A stretch of 46,331 nt of DNA from Pirellulales bacterium (GTDB lineage Bacteria; Planctomycetota; Planctomycetia; Pirellulales; Lacipirellulaceae). The notes beneath the pieces were generated by a model, which made no database searches, was not told the DNA's origin, and saw only the letters and a list, made by a program, of their open reading frames with translations. Below are positions 9,661-19,831 of this stretch, piece by piece (the stretch's first letter is position 1; every line of letters starts with the position of its first letter). The position numbers and the translations under genes were made by a program. Where the stretch lies: positions 1 to 46,331 of the forward strand of contig JADLBW010000080.1 of assembly GCA_020847515.1 (NCBI GenBank), read 5' to 3'.

Positions 9661-11214
9661 TTATGATAGCCGCAGCAACTCGCACGCCTGCTGATAGCCA
9701 GGCGCGGGAAAGCCATATTCGCTGGCGGTAACACGCGCCAGCGCCACCAACTGCCGCCACCGCAGCGCCGGCCGCGCAGCGGCGTATTCCTCCATGACCG
9801 TGCGATAGTACTTCTCGGCATGCAGGGCGCCGTCCTCACTCACTGCATACTTCGCGAACAGGTCGAACACCGGCTGCGCGGGCAAATCGAGCTCGCCATA
9901 GCGGTGCACGACCGCACAAGCCCGGGCCTGATCGTTCGACCGGATCGCTTCGTCGGCCTCCTGGAGGAGCGCGTCGGCGGTACGGCCCTCAACCTGCTCG
10001 AGCAGATTCGAGTAGGGATACGGAGCCTCCGTTACCAAAGCAAGCTGGCCGGCGGTGTGGTAAGCGGCGACGATGAGGCTGGCGACCTTGTTGCGCGGAT
10101 TGCTGATCGCCGCGATATTCCGCCAAGCGTTTGCCGCGTCGGACGCATGGACGCCCACCGAGTCGCCGTGCACGCAGCCAGGCGGCTTGCCGGGCGAACT
10201 GTACTCCGGCCGCCGACCGGGATCGTGCAGGACCAGCGAATTGGCCGCCATGCAAATCGCTTCGGCGACGGCTGTAGGATTCATTCCCTCGGCGAGCGCG
10301 GCCGCTGCCGCGCTTGCCGCCTGTTCGTGACTGCCTGAGAAGATCGTTCTAGCAAGCTCCTCCACCCAGGCGTCGTCGGCCGCTCGATCGCCGGGGGCCT
10401 TGGCGAGCAACTTGAATTCATCGAGCAACCGGGGCAACACCTGCCGCACCTCGGACGTCGGGCGGTGCTTGTCGCGAAGCTGCTGCTCAGTATCCAGGCA
10501 GTACCGCACCGACTGTCGCAGCAACGTATGTGCATACTCGTCCCCGGCGAGGCCAAGCATGACCCACGCCCGCCACGATAGCACGACGCGATGCACGTCC
10601 ACTTCATCTTGAACGGCGTACTGCAGATGATCAAAAGCCTGGTCGGCAGGGCCGGTCGCCAGCGCGGCGAACTGACGTTCGGCGCCTTCCCAGTCAACGG
10701 CGCGGACGGCCTGACGCAACTGCTCGCCTTCGGCGCCGCGCTGGCTTGTCGCCGCGAACGATGCCGGGTGCATCGCGTCTCGATGCTCAAGGCCCTGCTG
10801 CTGTATGCGGCTGCTGTTGCGATACAGAACTTTGAACACCGGCAACGGCTGGCGCTCGGCGGGCAGCATCTGGGCGATCTGATATGCCGGCGCCAAAGCC
10901 ATAAAAGCGTGGTAGCCCGTGTAATCCTGGCCGCCGAAGGCGCGAGCGTTGGCCAGCGCCGCAGCCGCGACCATCGTGCGAAGGTCCGTCCCCTCCTTCA
11001 GCATGGTCGCCAACTGCGGCAACAGCGATTCCGGCGCGGCCTCCTGCATCAGCGACGCTAGTGGCTCGAGCGGCCCAAACGTCAACCGCTCGCTGAGGTC
11101 GCCGGCCCATGCCGACGAAATGCCCAAGTCCGTGGAGACGGCGCTTCCCAGGGCGCCGACCAACATTCCTTCTCCTACTTCTGCCAAGAAGCGGCGGCGG
11201 CTACGACGGTCCAT
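9661..11214 (-). CDS. Tat-signal exported protein of unknown function
   Basis: I choose the ATG at 11214 (517 residues). It has GGGAG about nine bases upstream and opens with MDRRSRRRFLAEVGEGMLVG, a twin-arginine signal (RRRFL) before a hydrophobic segment. Earlier in-frame starts add an uncharacteristic leader. The mature part is mostly alpha-helical, with conserved-looking segments around QYAVQDEVDVHRVVLSWRAW and CVHGDSVGVHASDAANAWRN. The second of these, with Cys and two His, could be a metal or substrate site. I do not recognise the family. It is the last gene of the minus-strand exported-protein cluster, 227 bp after the DUF4091 gene. Tat export suggests that it folds, possibly around a cofactor, in the cytoplasm. 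Confidence 0.75.
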   Translation of the reverse strand: MDRRSRRRFLAEVGEGMLVGALGSAVSTDLGISSAWAGDLSERLTFGPLEPLASLMQEAAPESLLPQLATMLKEGTDLRTMVAAAALANARAFGGQDYTGYHAFMALAPAYQIAQMLPAERQPLPVFKVLYRNSSRIQQQGLEHRDAMHPASFAATSQRGAEGEQLRQAVRAVDWEGAERQFAALATGPADQAFDHLQYAVQDEVDVHRVVLSWRAWVMLGLAGDEYAHTLLRQSVRYCLDTEQQLRDKHRPTSEVRQVLPRLLDEFKLLAKAPGDRAADDAWVEELARTIFSGSHEQAASAAAAALAEGMNPTAVAEAICMAANSLVLHDPGRRPEYSSPGKPPGCVHGDSVGVHASDAANAWRNIAAISNPRNKVASLIVAAYHTAGQLALVTEAPYPYSNLLEQVEGRTADALLQEADEAIRSNDQARACAVVHRYGELDLPAQPVFDLFAKYAVSEDGALHAEKYYRTVMEEYAAARPALRWRQLVALARVTASEYGFPAPGYQQACELLRLS

Positions 11215-11441
11215 AGGACGGCTCCCAAGAAAAGAGCTTTCGCGGCGCGGCAATTGACGGCGATTAACGAGCCCAGTGTACCTCAACCGCCAGGCAGTCG
11301 CCTAACGGCCCTGCAGCCGAGCGGGAAAACTCGCAATCGGACGCGTCCCACATTCGCGCTTGGCAGGAGCAGGCCTGCGCGTGGTCGCCCGCCGTCGGCA
11401 TCAGGCCGGGGCCGCTGTCGATATTGTCGCCGCCGGTCCGT

Positions 11442-13181
11442 TTACCTGGCGGCCGCCGGCGCCGGGTTTCTTAGGATTTCGTCCAATTTCTGACGAATCC
11501 ATTCTTCATTCTTGGGAAAGTCGCCATAAGTCTTGATGTCGGCAAGTAGTGCGTCATCAGGATCGATTCCCGCGGTTTGCAGGATGGCGTAATCTTGGAG
11601 CGATTCGGCGAACACCTCCCATCGAAGGGAATCGATAGGGCCCTCCTTGCCCGGATAGATCATAAAGGGGTCGCCGTAGGGAATGCCCGGCCAGAGATCA
11701 GCGTCGGCTTCGGTGAACGGGTCAATCAGTCGCTCCTGCTCCAGCGCGTGCCAGTAGTTGAAGCCCCAGTGCAAGAAGCCCTGCGCCCGGAGCTTGTAGA
11801 ACAGCCAGCCCGACATGCGAATCTTCGGCAGCGGCGTGTCGATGAACCGATTGAGCCACCGACCGGTAGGTGAGCAGCAGTAATACACCCAATGCGGTAT
11901 CTGCGCGTCGATGTAGGCTTGGGCGGCGCTGACGATCGGTATCGGCATATCCGTGAGGCCCTGTTTGCCGTACTCGATGTCGCTGAGGGCGTCCATGACC
12001 TTCATCCAGGGCGCCAGTTCCTTGAGGATCTTTCGGGCGCGTTTGTAGTTCTCCACGTGTTGGCCGGCGCCAGGCTCATCCGACAAATGGAAATAGGAGC
12101 CGGCGAGCAGATCTTCTTCGATCAGGAACTCATGGAACTCGGGCAGGAATTGCTTGAGAAAGTTAATGTAGACGTCGGAAAAGGCGTTCGTCTCCGGCGG
12201 CCAAAGCATGACGTACTGGTCGTCGGCCTTTTTGTACAGGCGCATGGGGTTTTCGACGCCCCAGTAAATCCACATATGAGGCCATTCGAACTTCTGGAAG
12301 CCGATTTCCCGGCACATGCCGACAAATCGCCGAACGAGCGACCAGTCGAACTGGTACTGCCCGCTTTGGGGTTCGTCGATGACCAGGAGCTGGCACGGCC
12401 GTTTGAATGTTTCCCGCCGATTGAAGAACATGGGCACATAGACGACGTCGGAGCCGTGATCGTACATGTTCTGCAATTGATCGCGGGTGAGCCTCCACCA
12501 GCGCTCGTCCTCGAACATCCCGGTCTTATAGTAGTCCCACGTCGCTTCGCCGCGCCACCAGTGGGTAACCGGGAAGTCGTGCCGCGGTTGGATCACGAAC
12601 TGGCTGACGTCGAGCGTAACGGGCAGTTCAAACTCCTGGCGGAGATCCCCCAGATAGAAGCGAAAGACGAGCTGTCGGCGCCCGGGCTTGGCGTCGGCGG
12701 GGATCTGGAGGGTAATCCAATACGATCGGCTTTCATACGGTCCGATCAGCGTATTTGTCTCCGGATAGAGCGGGTCGGGCGCGAGGCCGGGTAGATGGCC
12801 CGCGCCGTCGAGCTCACTGCGCTCGGTGCCGTTAGTATGGTGGGGCATCGGCACAAGGCCGACGAGGCGCGTGCGGCCCTTGAGGTCGTCTGCGCCTTCG
12901 ATGGCCCCGTCGACGGCAAGGCGGTAGGGGCGTTCGTTCCGCACGCACGCCTGGAACGAGACCGTGCCATTGCGAGCTGCCAGAAGCTCGTAATTTGCAC
13001 TCCCCGGCGACGAACCGGGAAACACGCGGTTGAGCGTCGACTCGAGCCACAAATACACGGTCGGCTCTTGTTCATCGCCCAGGGCGACGTGCCGCGCCGG
13101 CTCGGCTGCCCGGGCGCTCTTCATCGCAATTAACGAGACAAGGAGAAACGCCAGGTGCATCTGCGGGAAGAGGGCTTTCAT
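11442..13181 (-). CDS. Exported DUF4091 glycoside-hydrolase-like protein
   Basis: A 579-residue protein with a Sec signal (residues 1-25, ending ARA), an N-terminal beta-sandwich region, a TIM-barrel-like middle and a C-terminal DUF4091 segment (GDPFMIYPGKEGPIDSLRWE). The middle contains YFHLSDEP, whose Glu sits where GH42-like barrels carry the acid/base residue, and the C-terminal part contains FLHWGFNYW. DUF4091 proteins are common in polysaccharide-degrading clusters, but their reaction is generally unproven. It is closely related to the protein at 38900-40657; both share ELAPWMKV and GLTDMPIP. It is 38 bp downstream of the TIM-barrel gene, so co-transcribed. Start ATG at 13181 has no clear ribosome-binding site. 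Confidence 0.83.
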   Translation of the reverse strand: MKALFPQMHLAFLLVSLIAMKSARAAEPARHVALGDEQEPTVYLWLESTLNRVFPGSSPGSANYELLAARNGTVSFQACVRNERPYRLAVDGAIEGADDLKGRTRLVGLVPMPHHTNGTERSELDGAGHLPGLAPDPLYPETNTLIGPYESRSYWITLQIPADAKPGRRQLVFRFYLGDLRQEFELPVTLDVSQFVIQPRHDFPVTHWWRGEATWDYYKTGMFEDERWWRLTRDQLQNMYDHGSDVVYVPMFFNRRETFKRPCQLLVIDEPQSGQYQFDWSLVRRFVGMCREIGFQKFEWPHMWIYWGVENPMRLYKKADDQYVMLWPPETNAFSDVYINFLKQFLPEFHEFLIEEDLLAGSYFHLSDEPGAGQHVENYKRARKILKELAPWMKVMDALSDIEYGKQGLTDMPIPIVSAAQAYIDAQIPHWVYYCCSPTGRWLNRFIDTPLPKIRMSGWLFYKLRAQGFLHWGFNYWHALEQERLIDPFTEADADLWPGIPYGDPFMIYPGKEGPIDSLRWEVFAESLQDYAILQTAGIDPDDALLADIKTYGDFPKNEEWIRQKLDEILRNPAPAAAR

Positions 13182-13219
13182 GAGTTATGCTCGATGCAGG
13201 AAGTTCGGAAAATGAAGAC

Positions 13220-14467
13220 TCATTCGTCGGGCGGCGCCGCTGGCTGAGGGGTCAGTTTCAGCAGCACTCCCTGTCCAGGCGGCAGACAGTAGTACGGATC
13301 GGGAAACGTCTTCAGCTCCCCGGTGATCGGCGAGACGTACTGGACCGCGGCCGGCTTCTCGCGAAAGTCGGGACGACACGGTACGGAATGCGTAAGGTGT
13401 TTGTTGACGATCATTACCCACCGCGAGCCGTCGGCGTGCGTAAAATCCCCCACGATAAACGCCTCGCCGGCGAGCAGCCCCTTGAGCAGCGTGTCGTCGC
13501 CGACGCCGCGGTTTTGCGGCGGTACTTCGCCGACGTGATAGACCGCGTCCGACCGCAGCTTCAGTAGCGTCGGGGCGATGTTCTGCAACTGGCGGTTCAT
13601 ATTTCGCAGCCAGTGCCAGGCGTGCGTCTTTTCGCCAAACTGAGCGAGCGGGCCATTGCGCCAATCGCCCAGATCGGGCGCTTCGAGGATCGGCAGCTCC
13701 CGGCTGATGAACTTGTAATAGCAGACGCCGCGGGCCCCGTAGACCAACGAACCATAGGCCTGCAGCCGCAGGGCCGCTTCGGAGGGCTCGCCATAAGTCA
13801 GATGGGCCGAACTGAGCACGATCGTCCAAAACGGAAGCTTATGTCGCAGCCCTGCGGCGCGGACCTGGGCGATGTTGGCCCAGAAGCCGTAGGAGAAGTT
13901 TCCGTCCTGACCGACCGGATAGTTGTCGTAAGAGAGAATGGTTGGCTGGCAGGCGTTGACGAACAAATCGAGATAGCCGTCGTAGCCCGCGTCCATGCCG
14001 GGGGGCAGATTGACGTAGGGCCATTTGCCCGGCGCTTGTTGCTTGACCAGGGTGATCGCTCGAGCCAGGTCGGCGAACTGACTGGGATCCGGCTCGTCTT
14101 TGAGGTGATAGCCGAACACCGCAGGATGGTCATTTACGCGGCGAATCAAATCGGGCAGCGCCTGCACCGCCTGGTCGCCATCGAACGGTTGGTCCCACCG
14201 CGCCGGTCCTACGCCTGGCTCGTACACAATGGCCTTCAACCCCAGCCGCTGACACGAATCAAGCGCTGAGGGCGGCACGAACGCGACCATGTTGATGCCG
14301 CAGTCCGCCATCTTTTGCAGCGTCGGCTCGTCGTCGACGTAATCCCAGGCCATCAGCGGCAAGGTCGATCCGAGCGACTGCGCCCGCGACGATGAAGCTG
14401 CCGCGACGCACGCCGCGGCGACCAAGCAGCAGGCAATCGACCGTAGCAGCCTAGCGAAACAAGTCAT
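13220..14467 (-). CDS. Exported TIM-barrel glycoside-hydrolase-like protein
   Basis: The ATG at 14467 gives 415 residues that begin MTCFARLLRS and continue into a signal peptide (cut after about SSRAQ); the earlier GTG at 14488 is less likely. The barrel is suggested by the series PLMAWDYVDD, INMVAFVPP, LKAIVYEP and HPAVFGYHLKDEP. The last contains a DEP motif at the position of the acid/base Glu in GH42/GH-A-like enzymes. A C-terminal small beta domain (VPCRPDFREKPAAVQYVSP) follows. This suggests cleavage of a glycosidic bond outside the cytoplasm; the substrate is unknown. It lies between the six-hairpin enzyme and the DUF4091 protein in the same transcription unit. Confidence 0.72.
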   Translation of the reverse strand: MTCFARLLRSIACCLVAAACVAAASSSRAQSLGSTLPLMAWDYVDDEPTLQKMADCGINMVAFVPPSALDSCQRLGLKAIVYEPGVGPARWDQPFDGDQAVQALPDLIRRVNDHPAVFGYHLKDEPDPSQFADLARAITLVKQQAPGKWPYVNLPPGMDAGYDGYLDLFVNACQPTILSYDNYPVGQDGNFSYGFWANIAQVRAAGLRHKLPFWTIVLSSAHLTYGEPSEAALRLQAYGSLVYGARGVCYYKFISRELPILEAPDLGDWRNGPLAQFGEKTHAWHWLRNMNRQLQNIAPTLLKLRSDAVYHVGEVPPQNRGVGDDTLLKGLLAGEAFIVGDFTHADGSRWVMIVNKHLTHSVPCRPDFREKPAAVQYVSPITGELKTFPDPYYCLPPGQGVLLKLTPQPAAPPDE

Positions 14468-14524
14468 GATTGAGCCAGGGCGAAGCACCGTGCATTTCGA
14501 AAAGCGGTAAACCGGCGACAGTTG

Positions 14525-17245
14525 CTATTCTGCGGCAAAGCGAACCGTAAACTCCATGTCGTGCGTAGGTCGAGTGACGAGAATCGTATGTGCATCGAAG
14601 GCGATGTTCCCTTCCGCGGACCCCTCGCAAGCGACGATCTTTCGCCCCAGCGGATGGCGAAGGCGGACTTGCACTTGCTCAGCGGTCTTTCGCTTGGGCG
14701 GTTGGAGGCGGATGCGCACTGTGCTGGAACTGTCGGTCTCTATCGAGTAGCTCACCGGTCCCAACAGGGTTGGAGCGGCCGTGACCGCGATACGTTTCCC
14801 CGGCGCCAGCCAATCGCTGGGAACTCCTTGGGCGAGTATCAATCCGCCTCCCTCTTCTCGCAGCAGCATTTGCCGCAGCAGCCGCAACTGCTGCGTGCAG
14901 GAATAGGTGTGCGGCAGGGTGTAGTGGTTGGCGCCTGTCTTGTAGAGGGTGACCTCGACGGGCGAGTACGTCTGGCGGGTCATTCCGTAGGCCATGCCGC
15001 TCCAGAAGCCCAGCAGCGTCTTGCGGACCTCTCCCGCGCGGAGTCGATCCATCAGGTAGCCGCACGTGTAGGCATGATCGATGCCTTCTTGAAACTCACA
15101 GACGCCGGCCGTCAGTCCGCCCTGCTGTTCCAGCATGTTGCGAAACAGTGCGGCGCGGGGATCGTCCGTAGCGAAAAAGCCGTTTTCGAACAGCGTGCTG
15201 GCCACAAGGCCGTAGTATTCGCCGCCGCGGTACTTCGTGAGCTTCAAAAGCCGGCGGGTGTCGGGCTCGATAGGTATCATGCGTACGCCGTCGCGGGTGA
15301 ATGCGGCGGCGTCCATGGAATCGAGAATGTCCCGCCGGTATTGAGCCGCCTCCGCGCCATAGCGTTCCGCCGCCTCGGCGTCGCCGGCCTCGCTGAAGGC
15401 CATAGCGGCTGCCTCAAGGCCTTGGCAGCAGTAGATATTGCCTTGGTAGTTGAATACGGGATCGTTGTAGTCGTTGTAGGGGCGGAATTTAATCAGTCCG
15501 CGGCACATGCCCTCGCGCGGCCCCTCGGCCCTCCGCTCGATGATCCACTGGCAGGCCTGCTTGAGCGGCTCGGCATGCTGCTGGAGCCAGTCGGCGTCGC
15601 GCGTTATCAGATAGTGGTTCGCCAGCGAAAGCACGAAGCCGCCATGATCCGGGAGCCCGCACTCTTGAATATAGTGGCCGTCCGGCTTTTGATAGTGAAC
15701 TTGGGTGGCCAGCACGTCGGCGACGTAATGCGGCAGCCGATATTGATCGAGCGCCATGGCATGCAGCGCCACGCTGTAGCCGAATTGCAGGTCGTAAAAG
15801 CCGGCGCCGTCATGCACATGCAAGCGACCGTCGATGCGATCGGCGTTGAGCATGGAATAGGCAAGCCAGGCCCGATAGGCCTCGTTGACGCGGGGATCGG
15901 GCAACTCGAACGGCGCACATTCGGCGAGCTGATCGCGCCATGCCGACTCTGCTTGCCGGCGGGCCGACTCGAACTGCTGGTCCGAGATGGCCTCGGCTGT
16001 CTGAGGGTCGGGGTGCTTCATTCGCAAGCAAAGCGTCAACAGGCCGCTGGGCGTCGTCTGAGGAGTGAACTCAACCGGCTTGTTTTCCTTGCCGTTCAAG
16101 CGGATCCGCTGTGGCAGGGCCGCCGTTTCGCCGCCCGCCCAGGCTGACAGCCGAACGTAGGCGTAAAGCTGAGCCGTGGGGCTAAAGCGATCCGCCCAGC
16201 CGAACACGGTCATCTCATAATTGACGTTCGCTCGCTGGGAGCGGAGCGTGACAATTGGCACGTAGCCGTCGCACAATCGGCGCGAGGATACCTCTGCAGG
16301 CTCGTCAGCGAAGTGGAGGGATGAGTCGCCGATTTCAAACCAGGCCACCGGCCCTTCCCAGGGACTGGCGTCGATCCTGCCGAGCCAATCGACGCCGATA
16401 TCGGTGCGTTGGCCCGGCACGCCGACGACTTCGCGCTGAAACTTCAGTCCGGGGTAGTATCGGGCCACTTCCTCAAAAGTAGGGTCGCGGTCGCTGTCAT
16501 TGAGCAGCTCTTGAACTGGGTCGAGCCGCGGTTCGCTCAGCCAGCGGCGCTCATCGGGGCTCACCATCAGGTCCGCGGCGGGCGTTGCGGCGACTTCGAC
16601 CCGCGCCAGCAAGCCCCGCGCGCCCCGACCAACCGAATCGGTGTTTACCAGCGACGCTGCCTGGCGGTCGACGCCCAAATTCTTGCCGACGGCGATGTAT
16701 GCTGGCGCGCCGTGGTACGCGGAAGCTCGCTCGATCGCGCGCAGCGATCGCCAATCGGGCGAACCGTCGCCGTCGGCATACTGAAAGCGAATGCAGTCGT
16801 CGCCAAGCTGAATGCGCACCAAGTGGGCCGCCGGACCGTGGCAGCCGGTATGATCGACCTCGACCGGCGAGTTCTGTACCGCAGTGACCGTCTGAAATCG
16901 GGCAAAGGGCGTCGGCGATACTTTTCCGACTCCCACAAAATCGCCGTCCGCCCAGACGACGTAAAGCATCGCCGCATCATGAATCCGCGCCGTTATCGAT
17001 ACGTCGTCTGCGCCGAGCGGATGCCTGACGACGGCATGGCGATCGGCGGAGCAGTCGAACGCCAGCAGACCGTTGACCGGTTTTACCGAGGCGCCGTCGG
17101 AACTCTCAACTTCCCAGCCAGCAGGTAACTCCGACTTGGTAAAGTCGTAGACCTCCGGCGATGTTGCCGCGCGTTCGTCGGCAGCCTCAGCCGTGGGAAG
17201 GACGGCGGCCAGCAGGATCAAGCAGATGGCGGACAGTAACTTCAT
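14525..17245 (-). CDS. Exported six-hairpin glycosidase-like protein (906 residues)
   Basis: It opens with a signal peptide (MKLLSAICLILLAAVLPTAEA), then a beta-sandwich region to about residue 400 and an (alpha/alpha)6-type domain at about 450-800. Features of the latter are YRAWLAYSMLNADR, HDGAGFYDLQFGYSV, ECGLPDHGGFVLSLANHYL and YLMDRLRAG, followed by a C-terminal beta domain. This order resembles GH78/GH95-type or six-hairpin enzymes, in which acidic residues of the helical barrel do catalysis; the likely acid here is not assigned. Start ATG at 17245. It lies 62 bp after the 805-residue protein of the same broad fold, so the two may act one after the other on the same polymer. The family call is by overall pattern, not by a diagnostic motif. 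Confidence 0.75.
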   Translation of the reverse strand: MKLLSAICLILLAAVLPTAEAADERAATSPEVYDFTKSELPAGWEVESSDGASVKPVNGLLAFDCSADRHAVVRHPLGADDVSITARIHDAAMLYVVWADGDFVGVGKVSPTPFARFQTVTAVQNSPVEVDHTGCHGPAAHLVRIQLGDDCIRFQYADGDGSPDWRSLRAIERASAYHGAPAYIAVGKNLGVDRQAASLVNTDSVGRGARGLLARVEVAATPAADLMVSPDERRWLSEPRLDPVQELLNDSDRDPTFEEVARYYPGLKFQREVVGVPGQRTDIGVDWLGRIDASPWEGPVAWFEIGDSSLHFADEPAEVSSRRLCDGYVPIVTLRSQRANVNYEMTVFGWADRFSPTAQLYAYVRLSAWAGGETAALPQRIRLNGKENKPVEFTPQTTPSGLLTLCLRMKHPDPQTAEAISDQQFESARRQAESAWRDQLAECAPFELPDPRVNEAYRAWLAYSMLNADRIDGRLHVHDGAGFYDLQFGYSVALHAMALDQYRLPHYVADVLATQVHYQKPDGHYIQECGLPDHGGFVLSLANHYLITRDADWLQQHAEPLKQACQWIIERRAEGPREGMCRGLIKFRPYNDYNDPVFNYQGNIYCCQGLEAAAMAFSEAGDAEAAERYGAEAAQYRRDILDSMDAAAFTRDGVRMIPIEPDTRRLLKLTKYRGGEYYGLVASTLFENGFFATDDPRAALFRNMLEQQGGLTAGVCEFQEGIDHAYTCGYLMDRLRAGEVRKTLLGFWSGMAYGMTRQTYSPVEVTLYKTGANHYTLPHTYSCTQQLRLLRQMLLREEGGGLILAQGVPSDWLAPGKRIAVTAAPTLLGPVSYSIETDSSSTVRIRLQPPKRKTAEQVQVRLRHPLGRKIVACEGSAEGNIAFDAHTILVTRPTHDMEFTVRFAAE

Positions 17246-17307
17246 GACTACGTTGTTCTACGATTGCCTCGGCAAAAAGCGTGGTTGGGGCGACTAGGCC
17301 GCGCAAG

Positions 17308-19719
17308 CTATGGGCTTAACTCGATCACCTCGCCGGCCGCGTGATCCTGCCCATTGACGGTTATTTTGCTCAGGCCGGGAACCGGCGGAGCGTGCAGCGC
17401 CACCCGTGCCGGCGGCCTTCTCCAGCGACCCTCAAACGACACGTTCAAGCTTCGGCCGTCGTCCGCAAGCTGAAAGGCGAGGTCGACAGGTCCATACTCG
17501 GTGGGCATGTTCTCGAAGCGGGTTCGGTAATCCTCCCGGACCCAAGCCAGCGGAACCAGCCGCAATAAATGCAGCTCATCGGGCTTTATCGCATCGTCGA
17601 TGACCGCCAGCTTCATGCAGTAAAACATCAAAGCGCCGGGCGCCGGCAGCGAACAGATGCCGTGGCGATGCTCAAACCCGCTGAAGGTCTGCTGCGAAAT
17701 GCCGCCCGCCAGCAGGCCGTAGACCCCCTCGATGAAATGAGCTCGGTCGCCGGCTTGCCACGAGCACACGTTGTTGAAGCTGTAGCACGGCTCGCAACTG
17801 GAGATTTCGTGCGTCAGGACGGGCCGCTCGTGCATATTGCCGCGAGGATCGTAGAGCTTCGTGTTGGGCCCCTCGCGGTAGAACGCCAGCGAATCTTGGA
17901 TGAGGGGATCGTCGGCGCCCATCAGCCCCGCGTACACGAGAACCGGCGGACCGGCGTCCAAGTAGAATGGGTGGCTGCGCAGCGGCGGACCATTGAGCTC
18001 CGTGGGAACTACGACGCGCGAAGCGCCGGCGGCGTCGGTCCACGTAGGCGCCTGGGCGGCGTGCTGGCGGTAGGCCTCGACAAATCGTTCCTTATACTCC
18101 TGGGCTTCGGTTTCATATTCTTCCGCCGCGGGATGCCCGATCCGCTTCAGCAGCCGCACCGCCGAATCGAGCCCTTTGTAGTTCCAGGCGATATTCCAGA
18201 TGGCTTGCGCCGGGACGCCCGTGTCGGTCGAAACAGCCGGCGGCAGAACGCCCTTGACGCCGTCGTGATTACCATTGGCGCGGCTGTCGCGTAGGAACTC
18301 GCACGCCTTCAAGACCGGATCGATCCAGTGCGCGATGAACTGCTCGTCGCCCGTGACCAGCGCATGCTCTGCCACCGAGTGGAGCACGGAGCCGTGATCG
18401 GTCAACCAGTCGATCGAACTGAGCTGCCGCGGAGCGCCGAAGTAACCTGGGTGGAGCGAATAAGCTTCGCCGGGGGGCTTGGTCTGGCCCTGGTGGTTGC
18501 GAAAGATCTCCAGGTTGTCCGCGACAAACTGGTGGTAGCCTAGTTGATCCAACAGCATGTGCGCCGCCATGCAGGTCGGCGTCGGCCAGAGCGTGTCGTA
18601 GTTCCACGAGCCCGTCAGCAGCGACCGTTCGCCAGATTCAGGGTTGGTTTCGGAAATGACCTGGGCCAGCTCAATCATCCGCCGCACGGCCCGGTTGACT
18701 TGCGGCTCGGGAGTGTCGACGACCGCGGCGGTTGAAGGGCGCTGCGACCAGTAGCGGTCCGACTCGGCCAGCGCCCCGTCGAAACCCAGGTCGGCTTCAG
18801 CGCGCACCGCGTCGGCGTCTCCGGGAATCATCGGCAGCAACAAGTCGACGTGCGTGCCCGCTACGGACGGCATCTCTACTTTCAAGTAGTAGTCCCGGCT
18901 GCCTTCGCTGCGCTCCACGAGCATTGCCGACCCGCTGGCCATCTTGCCGATGAGGCGGATTTTGCCGTCGGGCTCCACCAGTCGGCAGCAGGAGAACTGG
19001 TCTTGCTGGTAGGCGTCGCGAACCAGCGTGCGCGGATAAATCGCCTGCTGCGGATGAACCGTCAGGTTGTCTTCGTGCCACATGCTGCGCTGCATCATGT
19101 CGGGGTTGCCGACGTGGATCATCATGATGGCCGAAGGCGTCGCCTCCAGGGGATCGACGTGGGCCACCTCCAGGCGAATCCACAGGTACAACGGCTCCTT
19201 TCCGGTTTGAACCGCCTGACCGCCGGGCGTATGGGCGAATACCTTTTCGTGCAGCACAACGCCCGAGTTGCCGCTGTAATGCGTGATGGGCCAGCGCGTG
19301 ATCAGCACCGGGGCGGCATGGTCGTCGTCCCACTGCTGCAGTCCGACGCCGCCGTCCGGCGAATCGCTGAGCTGATACGGTCGGTCCGGCCGGCCGGGAA
19401 TCGAGCCGTCTAACGAAGGGGTGAACGTTAGCTGCGTTCCCAGTCCTACGTACGGCAAGAGATAGGTCTTAATCGGTCCGTTGATGTTGCGCAGCGGATG
19501 GGGTTCTGCGACGATCGTGCCGTTATAGAGCAGCGTGAACCGGAAGGGATGGTTCTTGACGCCGACCGCCGTCCATACGTTGCGCAGCGGAGGCCACCAA
19601 TTCTTGGCCGACTCGAAGCACGGTTCGTCGGCATGCTGCAGTCCGGCCACGGCCGACGCAATCGCAAATGCGGCCGCTGACAGCCCAAGTCGGACGCCGG
19701 GCGAGACTATGTTACGCAT
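17308..19719 (-). CDS. Exported six-hairpin glycosidase-like protein (about 803 residues)
   Basis: Two adjacent ATGs (19722, 19719) and a GTG (19725) are possible starts. GAGG lies five bases before 19719, which I prefer. A signal peptide (hydrophobic to about residue 28) is followed by a beta-rich half and then a helical-barrel half containing GSWNYDTLWPTPTCMAAHML, SLHPGYFGAPRQLSSIDWLTDHGS and WNIAWNYKGLDSAVRL. These are typical of six-hairpin glycosidases. The end (PARVALHAPPVPGLSKITVNG) is a beta domain. No known GH family could be fixed by eye. The gene is 106 bp after the DUF1559 gene and 62 bp before the 906-residue relative. Probably periplasmic or outer-surface polysaccharide breakdown. 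Confidence 0.74.
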   Translation of the reverse strand: MRNIVSPGVRLGLSAAAFAIASAVAGLQHADEPCFESAKNWWPPLRNVWTAVGVKNHPFRFTLLYNGTIVAEPHPLRNINGPIKTYLLPYVGLGTQLTFTPSLDGSIPGRPDRPYQLSDSPDGGVGLQQWDDDHAAPVLITRWPITHYSGNSGVVLHEKVFAHTPGGQAVQTGKEPLYLWIRLEVAHVDPLEATPSAIMMIHVGNPDMMQRSMWHEDNLTVHPQQAIYPRTLVRDAYQQDQFSCCRLVEPDGKIRLIGKMASGSAMLVERSEGSRDYYLKVEMPSVAGTHVDLLLPMIPGDADAVRAEADLGFDGALAESDRYWSQRPSTAAVVDTPEPQVNRAVRRMIELAQVISETNPESGERSLLTGSWNYDTLWPTPTCMAAHMLLDQLGYHQFVADNLEIFRNHQGQTKPPGEAYSLHPGYFGAPRQLSSIDWLTDHGSVLHSVAEHALVTGDEQFIAHWIDPVLKACEFLRDSRANGNHDGVKGVLPPAVSTDTGVPAQAIWNIAWNYKGLDSAVRLLKRIGHPAAEEYETEAQEYKERFVEAYRQHAAQAPTWTDAAGASRVVVPTELNGPPLRSHPFYLDAGPPVLVYAGLMGADDPLIQDSLAFYREGPNTKLYDPRGNMHERPVLTHEISSCEPCYSFNNVCSWQAGDRAHFIEGVYGLLAGGISQQTFSGFEHRHGICSLPAPGALMFYCMKLAVIDDAIKPDELHLLRLVPLAWVREDYRTRFENMPTEYGPVDLAFQLADDGRSLNVSFEGRWRRPPARVALHAPPVPGLSKITVNGQDHAAGEVIELSP

Positions 19720-19831
19720 CATCACCTCAGGTCAGGGGAAGAAGGCGGCTTGGCGGCCCAAACAGCGCACCGCTGCGCACCAACCTCGCGGCGCGGGCCG
19801 AACGCCTCGCCCTCGTGCATAGCCGAGGACG

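Noticed and set aside
14522-16147. Long plus-strand open frame (over 500 codons) opposite the 906-residue gene
   Set aside because: It is antisense to a protein with a signal peptide and domain pattern; its translation has no recognisable family, and long antisense frames are expected in GC-rich DNA.
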